Below are positions 63,998 through 64,000 of a DNA stretch of 64,000 nucleotides, piece by piece (within the stretch, counting starts at the first letter, position 1; the number at the start of each line of letters is the position of its first letter). Where the stretch lies: NCBI GenBank assembly GCA_022824025.1, contig JAJEBF010000042.1, positions 273,456-337,455 on the forward strand, read 5' to 3'. Origin of the DNA: Caldilineaceae bacterium. Lineage in GTDB: Bacteria; Chloroflexota; Anaerolineae; Caldilineales; Caldilineaceae. A model generated the notes under the pieces. The model was given only the letters and a program-made list of their open reading frames with translations. It did not search any database and was not told the origin of the DNA. The translations under genes and the position numbers were made by a program.

Positions 63998-64000
63998 GGA

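Overview
The window is GC-rich bacterial DNA packed with genes and operons. The gene content suggests an uncultivated member of the Chloroflexota, near Anaerolineae/Caldilineales. Pointers are a membrane-anchored baseplate-J-like protein between alaS and ruvX, a YerB-type DUF3048 lipoprotein, family-5 solute-binding lipoproteins with Tat signals and long low-complexity linkers, a MutL (glutamate mutase L)-like protein in a membrane cluster, and a secreted protein with the RGFGYLW / LGWAT repeat. This is inference from protein families; no rRNA or other phylogenetic marker lies in the window.

Layout. 1-6.2 kb: the start of a truncated ABC ATPase gene, then alaS, a baseplate-J-like protein, ruvX and a HepT/MntA-like pair. 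6.4-15.7 kb: metabolic and housekeeping genes (glutamate dehydrogenase, a TIM-barrel sugar epimerase, mtaB, a UMF1-type MFS permease, pyruvate kinase with a C-terminal PEP-utiliser domain, DUF3048 lipoprotein). 15.9-24.4 kb: a four-gene minus-strand operon (enolase-superfamily acid-sugar dehydratase, SelA-like PLP enzyme, serine-glyoxylate-type aminotransferase, GlcD-GlcF-like fusion) and a divergent fumarylacetoacetase-family gene. 25.1-38.5 kb: an uptake island with two paralogous beta-propeller proteins at its two ends, an FG-GAP protein, two paralogous binding proteins and one Dpp-type permease/ATPase set. 38.6-46.2 kb: a minus-strand cluster of a PH-like membrane protein, a STAND-type ATPase with a C-terminal winged helix, a MutL-like protein and five membrane or membrane-anchored proteins, most joined by GTGA stop/start overlaps. 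46.3-51.6 kb: sugar or cyclitol catabolism genes (TIM-barrel isomerase, NAD epimerase, two Gfo/Idh/MocA dehydrogenases, phytanoyl-CoA dioxygenase family). 51.6-54.9 kb: an AT-richer three-gene insert, DUF262 protein / DUF3696-type ATPase / unknown protein, which looks like a defence-type cassette. 55-64 kb: murJ, a LysM-PA14 triple-repeat secreted protein, DUF2905, a methyltransferase, an acyl-CoA dehydrogenase, an SDR, a 120-bp-period tandem repeat and a small unknown gene.

How it fits together. The centre of the window reads as a carbohydrate or organic-acid acquisition and catabolism region: import by a Dpp/Opp-type ABC system with two binding proteins, then oxidation, epimerisation, dehydration, transamination and glycolate/lactate-type oxidation. 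The gene order supports co-expression, but no substrate can be read from sequence. Intergenic stretches at 22.4-23.5, 24.5-24.8, 26.3-26.5 and 62.5-63.6 kb share a set of short dispersed repeats unlike the coding DNA.

The two best candidates for undescribed systems are the MutL-like/zinc-ribbon membrane cluster at 40.8-46.1 kb and the DUF262-DUF3696-unknown cassette at 51.6-54.9 kb.
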